From an uncultured Eubacteriales bacterium (GTDB taxonomy: Bacteria; Bacillota; Clostridia; Oscillospirales; Oscillospiraceae), in contig UROL01000003.1 of NCBI GenBank assembly GCA_900549495.1, positions 1 through 28,096 on the forward strand: a stretch of 28,096 nucleotides of DNA. The letters run 5' to 3'. The translations under genes were made by a program, and so were the position numbers. Every line of letters begins with the position of its first letter. Position 1 is the stretch's first letter. The notes below the pieces were generated by a model. It ran no database searches and had not been told where the DNA came from. It saw only the letters and a list, made by a program, of their open reading frames with translations. Below, piece after piece: positions 1 to 8,073 of the stretch.

Positions 1-2
1 GT

Positions 3-788
3 CTGGTGGGCCCCAACGGCGCCGGTAAATCCACCGTTATCCGCCACCTCACCGGCATTTACCGGCCGGACAGCGGCAGCGTCACCGTGGACGGAGGGGC
101 TGTCTGGGGCGACCCCAACCGAAAAGAGCGCATCGGCTATATTCCGGACGACGTATTCTATTTCCCCTCGGCCACCATGGAGGATATGCACCGGTTCTAC
201 CGGGACCTGTATACCCGGTTTGACGACCGGCTCTATGAGAAGCTGAAGGAGATTTTCCGGCTGCCCTCCGGGGCCATCCGCCGGTTCTCCAAGGGAATGC
301 AGAAGCAGGCCGCCTTCCACCTGACCCTGTGCACCCGGCCGGATGTGCTGATTCTGGACGAGCCGGTGGACGGCCTGGACCCGGTGATGCGGCGGCAGGT
401 GATGAGCCTGGTGCTGGCCGACGTAGCCGAGCGGGGCACCACGGTGCTGATTTCCAGCCACAATCTGCGGGAGCTGGAGGATGTGTGCGACCATGTGGGC
501 ATCCTGAACCACGGCAAGATGCTGCTGGAAAAGAGCCTGGCCGACATGCAGGGCAGCACCGTAAAGCTGCAAATCGTGGGAGATGCCCCCCAGGGCTTCC
601 AGGTGCTCCACCAGGACCACTCCGGGCGGCTGAACACCTTTATCCTCCGGGGCAGCTATCCCCAGGTGCAGGAGAAATGCGAATTCCTGAATCCCCCGTA
701 TTTTGATGTGCTGCCCCTTTCCCTGGAAGAAATCTTCATCTACGAATTGGGAGGTGTCAATTATGAAGTCAAAAACCTCGTGCTATGA
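3..788 (+). CDS. ABC transporter ATP-binding protein, 5' partial
   Basis: Nucleotide-binding subunit that would hydrolyse ATP on the cytoplasmic face for the permease encoded next. The window opens inside the gene: the reading frame is open from base 3 and begins just before Walker A (GPNGAGKST), so some 30-40 N-terminal residues lie upstream. Downstream are a degenerate signature (FSKGM in place of LSGGQ), Walker B with its glutamate (LILDEPVDGLDP) and the switch histidine (LISSH). The shape resembles the YtrB/BcrA group of ABC-2 exporters, often found with a GntR-type regulator; any such gene would be outside the window. The stop lies 26 bases inside the permease gene, so the two are translationally coupled. 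The family call is firm; the substrate is unknown. Confidence 0.9.
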   Translation: MVGPNGAGKSTVIRHLTGIYRPDSGSVTVDGGAVWGDPNRKERIGYIPDDVFYFPSATMEDMHRFYRDLYTRFDDRLYEKLKEIFRLPSGAIRRFSKGMQKQAAFHLTLCTRPDVLILDEPVDGLDPVMRRQVMSLVLADVAERGTTVLISSHNLRELEDVCDHVGILNHGKMLLEKSLADMQGSTVKLQIVGDAPQGFQVLHQDHSGRLNTFILRGSYPQVQEKCEFLNPPYFDVLPLSLEEIFIYELGGVNYEVKNLVL

Positions 789-2628
789 TTCCGCCATCAG
801 CCATGCCACGCTGAAGCGCTTTGCTCCACTGTGTCTGCTGTATACCATGGGGATGGTTCTGCTCACCGCAGGCTCGGTGCGGCCTGCCAGTTATTTCGAC
901 ACCGCCGTGGCCGGTATCCGCTTTCTGTGCACCACCATGCCCCTATGCAATCTGGTGTATGCCGCCCTGCTGGCCCAGCTGCTGATGGGCGACCTGTATA
1001 CCCCCCGGCTGAGCTACGCCCTGTATTCCCTGCCGGTTACTTTGGGGGGCTGGTTCGGTACCCAGGTGATTTTGGGCATCCTCAGCGTGATTCCCGGCAT
1101 TCTGATTTCCGGCGGCATACTGGCGTTGCAGCTCAGCTCCTTCCGGATTACCGTTGCCGTGCTGATGGCCTCCACTTTTCTCAGCTTTCTGTTCTTCTTC
1201 GGCATTGCTCTGCTCAGCTCCGTGTGTACCGGGAACCGAATCGGTATGCTGCTGATTTACGGCATCCTCAATTTCGGTGGTTTGTTCTACGGCTGGGCCA
1301 AGCTCAAGATTTTCTGCCCCCTGATTTACGGCATCTACATACCCAACTACCAGGCCACCGCCGTCCCCATTGTGAAGATGATTTCCCAGGACCCCTATAC
1401 TGTGGTTTATGACAGGGAGCGGATTCCCATAGAGGACACCGCCAGCCATTACTTTGACAACCTGGCGGTTGACCACCTGGAATTTACCAATTTCCTGTGG
1501 GTTCTGCTGGCCTATGCGGTGGCAGGATGCATTGTCATCGGCCTTGCCATGTACCTGCTGCGGCGGCGGAAGCCGGAGTGCGCCGGGGATTTGCTGGCCT
1601 TCCCGGCAACTGCGCCGGTGCTGCTGGTGCTGTGCTCCGTCCTGTGCGGCATTTTCTTCCACATGATTTCCGACGCCTTCGGCTGGGCAATGGGCTACCC
1701 CATGCTGTTTATCGGCATGGTTGTGGGCTACTATGTCATGCTGATGCTTCTGCGGCGGCAGACCAATGTATTCAGCCGCAAATCCCTGGTGCCCCTGATG
1801 CTGATTCTGCTTATCTCCCTGGGGGGCATCACCGCCACCGGACTGAACCTGTTCGGCATCACCTACCGGATTCCCGACCCCAGTCAGGTGGAGGAGGTAA
1901 CCCTTCGGATTTGGGGCGGCCGGGGTGATGAGATTCACTCTTCCCGGCCCGAGGACATTGCACTGGCCATCCGGGTGCAGACCGAAGTTCTGGATTTCCA
2001 GAGAGAAATTGAGGGCACCCGCCCCCTGCTGGAGCGCATCTATGGCAGCGAGGAGAACGCTCCCCTGGCCACTACCGACGACAACATGGTTACCCAAGGG
2101 TGGCTGACCCTTCGCTATACCCTGAAAAACGGGAAGCAAATCCAGCGTCTGTACTATGTCTATTCCAACTTTGCCTGCATCGCCGACCTGCGGACTGCCT
2201 TCTCCACTGCGGAGTGTGTGTTCTGCCAGGATTCCTCCCCCAATCCTCAGGAAACTGTGTATGTTGACCAGAACGGAAAGTTCAGCCCCCAGCTGCTGAT
2301 GGACCAACTGCAAGGCGTGCAGTTCCGCTGCTGGCACAGCTACGAGGATGAACTCTCCAACACCAACATCAGCCGCCGCATCCGGGACGAGGACATTTCC
2401 GGGCTGATTGATGCCATCCTGAAGGACTGCCAGGAGGGGAACATGAGCCAGTACTACGTTTTCCACCCGGGCGACTTCAATCCCGGCGACTACCTGAGCT
2501 TCTATTTCGACGATCCCGATTTCGCCTATACCCAGGAATTGAACATCACCCTATACGCAGACTGCACCCACACCCTGCGCTTCCTGGCAGACCTTGGGTA
2601 CCATCCGGAAGCTGCGGAAGCTGCGTAA
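763..2628 (+). CDS. ABC-2 type exporter permease with large C-terminal extracytoplasmic region
   Basis: Membrane partner of the preceding ATPase, 621 residues. The start is the ATG at 763, placed just after GGAGGT at 750-755; an upstream in-frame ATG at 703 lies inside the ATPase gene and has no ribosome site. The first roughly 380 residues hold about nine or ten hydrophobic segments. The last roughly 230 are soluble and rich in Asp, Glu and Tyr, with no helix able to span the membrane. This layout fits YtrC/YtrD-like permeases of Firmicutes, which respond to cell-envelope antibiotics or help membrane processes. I cannot name a substrate. The soluble tail might be an extracytoplasmic sensing or partner-binding domain (inference). 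Confidence 0.8.
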   Translation: MKSKTSCYDSAISHATLKRFAPLCLLYTMGMVLLTAGSVRPASYFDTAVAGIRFLCTTMPLCNLVYAALLAQLLMGDLYTPRLSYALYSLPVTLGGWFGTQVILGILSVIPGILISGGILALQLSSFRITVAVLMASTFLSFLFFFGIALLSSVCTGNRIGMLLIYGILNFGGLFYGWAKLKIFCPLIYGIYIPNYQATAVPIVKMISQDPYTVVYDRERIPIEDTASHYFDNLAVDHLEFTNFLWVLLAYAVAGCIVIGLAMYLLRRRKPECAGDLLAFPATAPVLLVLCSVLCGIFFHMISDAFGWAMGYPMLFIGMVVGYYVMLMLLRRQTNVFSRKSLVPLMLILLISLGGITATGLNLFGITYRIPDPSQVEEVTLRIWGGRGDEIHSSRPEDIALAIRVQTEVLDFQREIEGTRPLLERIYGSEENAPLATTDDNMVTQGWLTLRYTLKNGKQIQRLYYVYSNFACIADLRTAFSTAECVFCQDSSPNPQETVYVDQNGKFSPQLLMDQLQGVQFRCWHSYEDELSNTNISRRIRDEDISGLIDAILKDCQEGNMSQYYVFHPGDFNPGDYLSFYFDDPDFAYTQELNITLYADCTHTLRFLADLGYHPEAAEAA

Positions 2629-2662
2629 GCCCCATATAGCCCGCATCCATTCCATAACAATA

Positions 2663-2699
2663 GGGCAGGAAATCAAGAATTGTACTTGATTTCCTGCCC
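2663..2699. repeat. Left end palindrome of the intergenic element
   Basis: A perfect 15-bp inverted repeat, GGGCAGGAAATCAAG at 2663-2677 and its complement at 2685-2699, separated by the 7-nt loop AATTGTA. The same 37 bases recur at 2908-2944. Confidence 0.85.
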
Positions 2700-2904
2700 C
2701 TCAGTCTGACAAAGAAGCCTCGCAGAGTTTGCCGACGGTAGTCGGCAAATAAAGTCAAATCATTTTCTGCCGGGGCGTGTACCTGGCAGAAAATACTTCT
2801 CAGGCCGCAAGTGTGCGAATTGTGCGCCTATGGCGCACAAGGCGTGCGCGCGGCGGACTGCAAAAGTCTGGCGAAAAACCCCATTTGGGGTTTTCCGCCA
2901 AGTT

Positions 2905-2947
2905 CAAGGGCAGGAAATCAAGAATTGTACTTGATTTCCTGCCCTTG
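2905..2947. repeat. Right end palindrome of the intergenic element
   Basis: A perfect 18-bp inverted repeat (2905-2922 with 2930-2947) around the same AATTGTA loop. Its central 37 bases are identical to the left copy. It lies 30 bp beyond the uracil permease stop and could serve as its 3' stem-loop, but no T-run follows. Confidence 0.85.
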
Positions 2948-2976
2948 GCATTCTGTTTTACCCGACGACCGGGGAA

Positions 2977-4350
2977 TTACTTTGCGTGGGAGCCGAAGTT
3001 GACCACGGCGGTGTCGCCCTGCTCGTTGGTGCCGAACTCATAGTCCTTGCCGGGCAGGATGGCATTCATGACGATGCCCACCAGAGCAGCCACGGCCAGA
3101 CCGGACAGGCTGATGGTCACAGAGCCCACGGTGAAGACAATGGCACCGGCGGCGCTGGCGCTGATGCCGATGGCCAGGCCCATAATCATGGCGGCAATCA
3201 GCACGTTGCGGCTCTTGGTGAAGTCCACCTGGTTCTCCACCACGTTCCGCACGCCCACGGCGGAGATCATGCCGTACAGCACCAGGCTGACGCCGCCCAT
3301 GGTGGCAGCGGGCATGGCCTGGATAATGGCGGCAAACTTGGGGCTGAAGGAGAGAATCACGGCGAAGTAGGCTGCCAGGCGGATAACCTTGGGGTCATAC
3401 ACCTTGCTCAGGGCCAGAACGCCGGTATTCTCGCCGTAGGTGGTGTTGGCAGGAGCGCCGAACAGAGAGGCCAGAATGGTTGCCAGGCCGTCGCCCAGCA
3501 GAGTACGGTGCAGGCCGGGGTCAGCCACGAAATTCTTGCCCACGGTGGAGGAGATGGCGCTGATGTCGCCCACATGCTCCATCATGGTTGCCAGAGAGAT
3601 GGGCATGATGGTGATAATCGCCGTCACCAGCAGGCCGCTGTCGAAATTCTTGCCGAAAATGGAGAACACGGTCTTGTCCCAGGTGATGGGCAGGCCCACC
3701 CAGTCGGCCTCCCCCACCAGCTGAACAAACTTGGCCCGGGAGTCGGCATCCACAATCATGGCGAAGACATAGGAGGCCACCACGCCCAGGAGGATGGGGA
3801 TGATTTTAATCATGCCCTTGCCGAAGATGTTGGCCACAACCACAACCACAATGGCCACCAGTGCAATCCACCAGTTATTGGAGCAGTTATTTACAGCGGA
3901 GTTTGCCAGGGTCAGGCCGATGCAGATGATGATGGGGCCGGTGACAATGGGCGGGAAATAGCGCATGACCTTCTTTGCGCCAAAGGCCTTGAACAGGGCT
4001 GCCAGCACCAGGTAGACAAGACCGGCGCAGGCCACGCCGAAGCATGCATAGGGCAGGGTGTTGAACCCGTACTCGCCGGACAGGCCGCCAATGGCCGTAT
4101 AGCCGCCGATAAAGGCGAAGGAGGAACCCAGGAAGGCGGGCACCTTCCGGCCGGTAATCAGATGGAACAGCAGTGTGCCCAGGCCGGCAAACAGCAGGGC
4201 ATTGGCCACATCCAGGCCGGTCAGCGCAGGAACCAGCACCGTTGCGCCGAACATGGCGAACAGATGCTGCACGCCCAGAACCAGCTGCTTGGGGGTACCC
4301 AAGGTGCTGGAGTCATAGACGGCATCGGTATTCTTCTCGTTTTTTGCCAT
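2977..4350 (-). CDS. uraA: Uracil permease, NCS2 family
   Basis: Proton-coupled uracil (possibly xanthine) importer of the NCS2 family, 457 residues, all hydrophobic. Family marks are visible: the glutamate of MMEHVGD and the TTYGEN motif correspond to the two glutamates that bind uracil in E. coli UraA. They are followed by a segment matching the UraA stretch ending PAATMGGVSLVLYGM. The start is the ATG at 4350, 8-9 bases after a GAAAGGA site; an upstream in-frame ATG at 4392 is not preceded by one and falls in the leader hairpin. Monocistronic: the salvage operon terminator and its own promoter lie upstream. The leader carries two hairpins, so pyrimidine-responsive attenuation is plausible. 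Uracil is favoured over xanthine because of the UraA-like motifs. Confidence 0.9.
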   Translation of the reverse strand: MAKNEKNTDAVYDSSTLGTPKQLVLGVQHLFAMFGATVLVPALTGLDVANALLFAGLGTLLFHLITGRKVPAFLGSSFAFIGGYTAIGGLSGEYGFNTLPYACFGVACAGLVYLVLAALFKAFGAKKVMRYFPPIVTGPIIICIGLTLANSAVNNCSNNWWIALVAIVVVVVANIFGKGMIKIIPILLGVVASYVFAMIVDADSRAKFVQLVGEADWVGLPITWDKTVFSIFGKNFDSGLLVTAIITIMPISLATMMEHVGDISAISSTVGKNFVADPGLHRTLLGDGLATILASLFGAPANTTYGENTGVLALSKVYDPKVIRLAAYFAVILSFSPKFAAIIQAMPAATMGGVSLVLYGMISAVGVRNVVENQVDFTKSRNVLIAAMIMGLAIGISASAAGAIVFTVGSVTISLSGLAVAALVGIVMNAILPGKDYEFGTNEQGDTAVVNFGSHAK

Positions 4351-4378
4351 AAATAACATCCTTTCTTTTTTGAAAAAG

Positions 4379-4405
4379 AGGAACCGACGCACTGCTTCGA
4401 TTCCT
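4379..4405 (-). promoter_or_regulatory. Second leader hairpin of the uracil permease
   Basis: On the minus strand AGGAATCGA (4405-4397) pairs with TCGGTTCCT (4387-4379), nine pairs with one G-T wobble, and is followed directly by CTTTTTC. It sits about 28 bases before the start codon and could act as a terminator or as a ribosome-site shield. Confidence 0.5.
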
Positions 4406-4420
4406 CCCTTCCGTTTTCAT

Positions 4421-4450
4421 AAAAAAGCCCCAAAGGATGACCCTTGGAGC
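4421..4450 (-). terminator. Leader terminator (candidate attenuator) of the uracil permease
   Basis: On the minus strand a 10-bp stem (4450-4441 with 4436-4427, two G-T wobbles) with loop TCAT is followed by six T. It lies between the predicted promoter and the start codon. The stem begins only a few bases after the predicted transcription start (about 4454), which is unusually early for a PyrR-type attenuator. I see no PyrR-binding consensus. Confidence 0.65.
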
Positions 4451-4460
4451 AACCTACCTC

Positions 4461-4489
4461 AGTATACAGCCATTCCCCCCGAAAAGCAA
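4461..4489 (-). promoter_or_regulatory. Sigma-A promoter of the uracil permease
   Basis: On the minus strand the -35 is TTGCTT (4489-4484) and the -10 is TATACT (4466-4461), separated by exactly 17 bases. Confidence 0.6.
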
Positions 4490-4580
4490 GCCAAAATGCC
4501 GGGGTTTCCTGCCAAAATATGAACGTTCTGTGTCCGCCATTTTGTAAAAATGCCACAAGCCCAGGTGTTCGCCGCTCTGC

Positions 4581-4615
4581 AAATATCGGGCAGGTTTGCC
4601 GCCTGCCCGATATTT
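4581..4615 (-). terminator. Terminator of the amino-sugar salvage operon
   Basis: A perfect 14-bp stem (4581-4594 with 4602-4615) and 7-nt loop, 15 bases beyond the nagZ stop. The stem ends in T-rich sequence on both strands. Confidence 0.75.
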
Positions 4616-4630
4616 TTGTCTATACGCCCA

Positions 4631-6163
4631 CTACAGCCTCACCGGGCAAATGCCCCGGGCCCTGCCGCCGGACAGAACCTCTGCCACGGCCCGGAGGGCG
4701 GGCTCCTCGTAGTCATAACTTGCCAGCTTCCATAGGGGTTCCGGGAGGCTTGCCAGGTCATAGGGATTTCGCAGGGCCACCACGGCCATGGGCTTCCCCA
4801 ACGCAGCCAGTGCCTTTGCCAGCCCAAGCTGGCTTTGGAACAGGTGGGCATTGCAGGTGCCCAGGACAATTTTGCTGCACTGCCCTGCCAACTCCGCCGC
4901 AGTGCGGATTTCCTCCTCAGAAGGCTCCTTGGCGGTTACAAGGCACTTGCCGCCGAAAATCCCGGCCATGAACTCCGGGAAGGGGCAGTGCCCCCCCTGC
5001 TCATTGGCTGCGCCGGACACCCGGTAATCTGCACAGCCGCAGAAGAAGGTGTCCCCATCCGCCCGGAAGGGCACGCCTCCCAGCTGGCTGACGGCCTGGC
5101 GGCTGATGGAGAATACCGTCTCCCGGTCCTCCGGCCGGTTGCACAGTGCCGCCTCCGGCTGGGAAAACAGGCGGCGCTTATACTCCAGAATCCGCTCTAC
5201 GGACTGCCGGATTTCCTCCAAATCCAGTTCGCCCCTTTGGGCAGCCTCCTGCAATGCCTGGGTGGCTTCCAGCTCCAGCTGGAAGGTGGCGGAGATTTCC
5301 GCAATGTCCACCCCCGCCTGAATGGCAGCCACCACCCCCGCTGGGGTGCCATAATGGTCTTGGATGGCCAACATCTCCATGCAGTCGGTGAAAATCAGCC
5401 CCCGGAAGCCCAGCTTGTTCCGCAGAAGCTCCGTCACCATATACCGGGACATGGTGCAGGGCACCTTCTCCCCCTGGATATTGGGGAAGAGCACGTGGCT
5501 CATCATCACCGCCGGGGCTCCTGCCTCGATGGCCCGGCGGAAGGGAATCAGCTCCAGCTGCTCCAGCTCCTCCTCTGTCTTGTCCACCCGGGGAATTCCC
5601 AGATGGCTGTCCACCGCCGTATCCCCGTGGCCGGGAAAATGCTTGATGCAGCAGTATATCCCGCTGTCCTGATAGGGGGCCAGAGCGGCGCAGCCAAAGG
5701 CGGACACCTGCTCCACCCGGTCGCCGTAGCTGCGGACACCGATGACAGGGTTATTGGGATTGCTGTTGACATCCAGCACCGGGGCCATGTTAAAGTTCGG
5801 CCCCAGGCCCCGAAGCTGCCGGATGGTAATCTCCGAGGCCCGGCGGGCATTCTCCGGGTCCCCGGTGGCCGCCACTGCCATGGCCCCGGGGACATTCACC
5901 GCATCCCCGGGCAGGCGGGAGACCATGCCCCCCTCTTCGTCGATGATGATAAAGGGAGGTATCCCTGTCTCCTGAAGGATATACTCCCGGATTTCCCCGC
6001 ACAGGCGGCGCAGCTGAGGGGCGCTCTCCACATTCCGCCGGAAGAGAATCACATTGCCGATTTTATATTGCCGGATAAGGCTCTTGAATTCCTCCGTCAG
6101 CTGGGTGCCGTGGAAGCCGTATTCCAGCTTCTGGCCCAGCATTTGGGTAAGGGTCATTTCCAT
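4631..6163 (-). CDS. nagZ: Beta-N-acetylglucosaminidase NagZ (GH3), cytoplasmic
   Basis: Retaining glycosidase that removes terminal GlcNAc from GlcNAc-MurNAc wall fragments; 510 residues. Visible GH3 marks: KHFPGHGDT (about 174-182), the catalytic Asp-His pair DSH (185-187), and the nucleophile aspartate of FTDCMEM (260). About 150 residues follow the catalytic barrel, making it longer than the ~340-residue proteobacterial enzymes and closer to Bacillus two-domain NagZ. There is no signal peptide, unlike the secreted B. subtilis enzyme, so it should act on imported sugar. I chose the ATG at 6163, nine bases after AAGGAG; an ATG six bases upstream lies too close to that site. It overlaps the end of namZ by 10 bases. 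Last gene of the operon. Confidence 0.93.
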   Translation of the reverse strand: MEMTLTQMLGQKLEYGFHGTQLTEEFKSLIRQYKIGNVILFRRNVESAPQLRRLCGEIREYILQETGIPPFIIIDEEGGMVSRLPGDAVNVPGAMAVAATGDPENARRASEITIRQLRGLGPNFNMAPVLDVNSNPNNPVIGVRSYGDRVEQVSAFGCAALAPYQDSGIYCCIKHFPGHGDTAVDSHLGIPRVDKTEEELEQLELIPFRRAIEAGAPAVMMSHVLFPNIQGEKVPCTMSRYMVTELLRNKLGFRGLIFTDCMEMLAIQDHYGTPAGVVAAIQAGVDIAEISATFQLELEATQALQEAAQRGELDLEEIRQSVERILEYKRRLFSQPEAALCNRPEDRETVFSISRQAVSQLGGVPFRADGDTFFCGCADYRVSGAANEQGGHCPFPEFMAGIFGGKCLVTAKEPSEEEIRTAAELAGQCSKIVLGTCNAHLFQSQLGLAKALAALGKPMAVVALRNPYDLASLPEPLWKLASYDYEEPALRAVAEVLSGGRARGICPVRL

Positions 6164-7314
6164 ATACATTCACTCCTTGGATAGCGCTCATAGGCGGCCT
6201 TGCGGCTGCGGAAGGTCTGGCTTTCCGCAGCATAGCGGGCCAGAATTTCCCCGGCATCCCACTGGGGATTTTCGAAGTCCCGGTGGCCTGCCAGCAGGGA
6301 AATAAAGGGCTTTCCATCCGGCCGCACAGGGGCCAGAAAGGCAAAATCCCCGGGGTACATCCGCCGAAGCAAATCCAGCAGCTTCACCCCCAGGGCCACG
6401 CTTTCCAGCGCCCCCGGGTCGGTGATATGCAGGTGGATACCGCCGCACAGTGTACCCTGATGCTTGGAGGCAGTGGGGACAAAATAGACAGGGGTAGCCT
6501 CTACCCCGGGGCAATCCAGCGCATTGAAGGCCCTGGCAAAGGCCTCTGCCCGGATAAAGGGGGCCCCCAGGATGGCAAAGGGGTCGGCGGTGCCCCGCCC
6601 CTCGGACAGGTTTGTTCCCTCAATCAGGCAGGTGCCGGGGTACAGCAGCGCCGTCTCGAACCGGGGCACCCCCAGGCTGGGCATCACCCAATACCGGCCC
6701 CAGTCCCGGAAATCCATCTCCCGGGTCAGCCCCTGGCAGGGGACAACCTGCAAATCGCAATGGCAGCCCAGTGCGCTGTTCATCATCTCCGCCAGCTCGC
6801 CGCAGGTCAGGCCGTAGCACACCGGCATTTCATAGCCGCCGACGAAGCTCTCGGTCTGCTTTTGCAGCAGACCGCCTTCCACCCGGTCGCCCAGGGGGTT
6901 AGGCCGATCCAGCACCACCAGCCGCTTCCCGGCGGCGGCGCAGTCCTCAATGCAAAAGCGCAGGGTGGTCAGGAAGGTGTAGTACCGGCAGCCCACATCC
7001 GCCATGTCATACACCAGGGTATCGAACAGCGCCAGGGTCTGGGGAGACAGGCGCTTGGAGGTCTTGGTATACAGGCTACGCACCGGCAGACCGCTTTCCG
7101 GGTCGGTTTCGTCGGCAAACAATGCTCCCGCCGCCTTGTCTCCCCGGACACCATGCTCCGGTGCCAGCAGCAGCCGCAAATCACAGCAGCGCTGCAGCAC
7201 ATCGATGGTGGGCATATTTCCGCCGGTACGGCCGGAGGGGCCGGTAAGCAGAGCCACCCGGCCCGTCAGCAGGTGGGCATACGCCCCCACCCGGTCAACG
7301 CCAAATAAAATCAT
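6154..7314 (-). CDS. namZ: Exo-beta-N-acetylmuramidase NamZ (DUF1343)
   Basis: 386 residues of the DUF1343 family. The B. subtilis member (NamZ, formerly YbbC) cleaves MurNAc from the non-reducing end of wall glycan fragments and works with NagZ. Conserved segments seen: APEHGVRGD (51-59), an ADVGCRYYTF stretch, DRPNPLG, a YPGTCLIEGTNLSEGRGT-like block and the C-terminal GGIHLHITD region. No signal peptide: the protein begins MILFGVDRV, so unlike the Bacillus enzyme it is probably cytoplasmic. The start ATG follows GGGAGG by eight bases. It is 36 bases from the esterase gene and overlaps nagZ, the usual partner, supporting the assignment. Confidence 0.92.
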   Translation of the reverse strand: MILFGVDRVGAYAHLLTGRVALLTGPSGRTGGNMPTIDVLQRCCDLRLLLAPEHGVRGDKAAGALFADETDPESGLPVRSLYTKTSKRLSPQTLALFDTLVYDMADVGCRYYTFLTTLRFCIEDCAAAGKRLVVLDRPNPLGDRVEGGLLQKQTESFVGGYEMPVCYGLTCGELAEMMNSALGCHCDLQVVPCQGLTREMDFRDWGRYWVMPSLGVPRFETALLYPGTCLIEGTNLSEGRGTADPFAILGAPFIRAEAFARAFNALDCPGVEATPVYFVPTASKHQGTLCGGIHLHITDPGALESVALGVKLLDLLRRMYPGDFAFLAPVRPDGKPFISLLAGHRDFENPQWDAGEILARYAAESQTFRSRKAAYERYPRSECIWK

Positions 7315-7350
7315 ATTTTCTTCCTCCCAGGGCTTTTCCGGGCGGACCGG

Positions 7351-8073
7351 CTACCAGAGCCAGTCCATGCAGTCCTGTATCGACCTATCCCAGAAGTCCC
7401 AGGTGTGGTCCCCGGGGCGGTGGTCAAAGCGGTAATTGGCCTTGCACGTTTTCAGGTGCTCGGCAAAGCGCACATTCATGGGATAGAGCCGGTCCTGCTC
7501 TCCGCAGGAGAGATAGATAGGGGGCAGGTTCTTCTTCTGCGCCAGCGCAAACAGGTCATTGTCCTTCCCTGCCTGCTTTCCCTCCCCCAGGAGGGCATCG
7601 AATTCCCAGGAGCGCATGGACGAGCCCGGGCGGGTGGCATCCAAATCCGTCACACCGGAAAAGCTGCCGCATCCGGCGTAGTTCTCCGGGTAGGTCAGCG
7701 CACATTTCAGCGCCCCGAAGCCCCCCATGGACAGGCCCATTACATAGCTCTTCTCCCGCTCCAGGCTCAGGCCAAACATTCTATGCACCGCCTGGGGCAG
7801 CTCCTGGGAGACATAGGTGAAATAATTCAGCCCATAAACGCCATCGATATAGTAGCTGCGCTGTACCTCCGGCATAATCAGGGCCACCCCCCGCTCCTTG
7901 GCATAGCGCTCACAGGAGGAGTAGCGCATCCAGCAGGTGCAGTTATCCGACAGGCCGTGGAGCAAATAGACCACCTTTGCATCCTTCATGTCCCCCTCGT
8001 CCGGCAGGACGGCCTGGAAGGATGTGGTCATCTCCAGGGCATGGGAATAATATTCTACTCTTACAAATGCCAT
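7351..8073 (-). CDS. Alpha/beta-hydrolase esterase (EstA / esterase D-like)
   Basis: Serine esterase of 240 residues, similar to tributyrin esterase or S-formylglutathione hydrolase-like enzymes. Visible: the oxyanion-region LLHGLSDN (about 37-44), nucleophile serine 115 in GLSMGG, an acid candidate in CGEQDRLY and a late histidine in PGDHTWDFW. No signal peptide. The start ATG overlaps the murQ stop as TAATG, which couples their translation tightly. The natural substrate is unknown. Given the operon, removal of O-acetyl (for example 6-O-acetyl) from imported MurNAc, or of another acyl group, is attractive but is inference only. A general carboxylesterase remains possible. Confidence 0.85.
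   Translation of the reverse strand: MAFVRVEYYSHALEMTTSFQAVLPDEGDMKDAKVVYLLHGLSDNCTCWMRYSSCERYAKERGVALIMPEVQRSYYIDGVYGLNYFTYVSQELPQAVHRMFGLSLEREKSYVMGLSMGGFGALKCALTYPENYAGCGSFSGVTDLDATRPGSSMRSWEFDALLGEGKQAGKDNDLFALAQKKNLPPIYLSCGEQDRLYPMNVRFAEHLKTCKANYRFDHRPGDHTWDFWDRSIQDCMDWLW

Larger units (their letters stand above)
2663..2947. repeat. Hairpin-rich intergenic repeat element (REP- or MITE-like)
   Basis: The gap between two convergent genes holds an approximately 285-bp unit bounded by two copies of the same palindrome. Between them lie four more stem-loops: 2728-2749 (9-bp stem), 2762-2794 (10-bp stem), 2820-2840 (9-bp stem, 3-nt loop) and 2870-2899 (13-bp stem with one mismatch). Neither end copy is followed by a T-run on either strand, so they are poor classical terminators. 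Read outward, both ends translate into related peptides (GRKSSTILDFLP on minus, GRKSRIVLDFLP on plus), which shows the inverted similarity extends beyond the core palindromes. No transposase is present. I consider the short open frames here to be spurious. Confidence 0.7.

Noticed and set aside
943..2466. Long minus-strand open frame opposite the ABC permease gene
   Set aside because: Gln/His/Gly-rich product typical of the antisense of a GC-rich gene; no ribosome site; the opposite strand encodes a clear membrane protein.
2546..3043. Several short open frames in the intergenic repeat element
   Set aside because: They consist of the palindromic repeat read through; peptides such as GRKSRIVLDFLP arise from the repeat itself on both strands.
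2986..4356. 456-residue plus-strand open frame opposite the uracil permease
   Set aside because: His/Gly/Gln-rich shadow of a well-recognised permease with clear motifs.
4351..4630. Purine riboswitch or PyrR-binding element before the uracil permease
   Set aside because: Searched by eye for the consensus loops; none fits. Only the two hairpins are supported.
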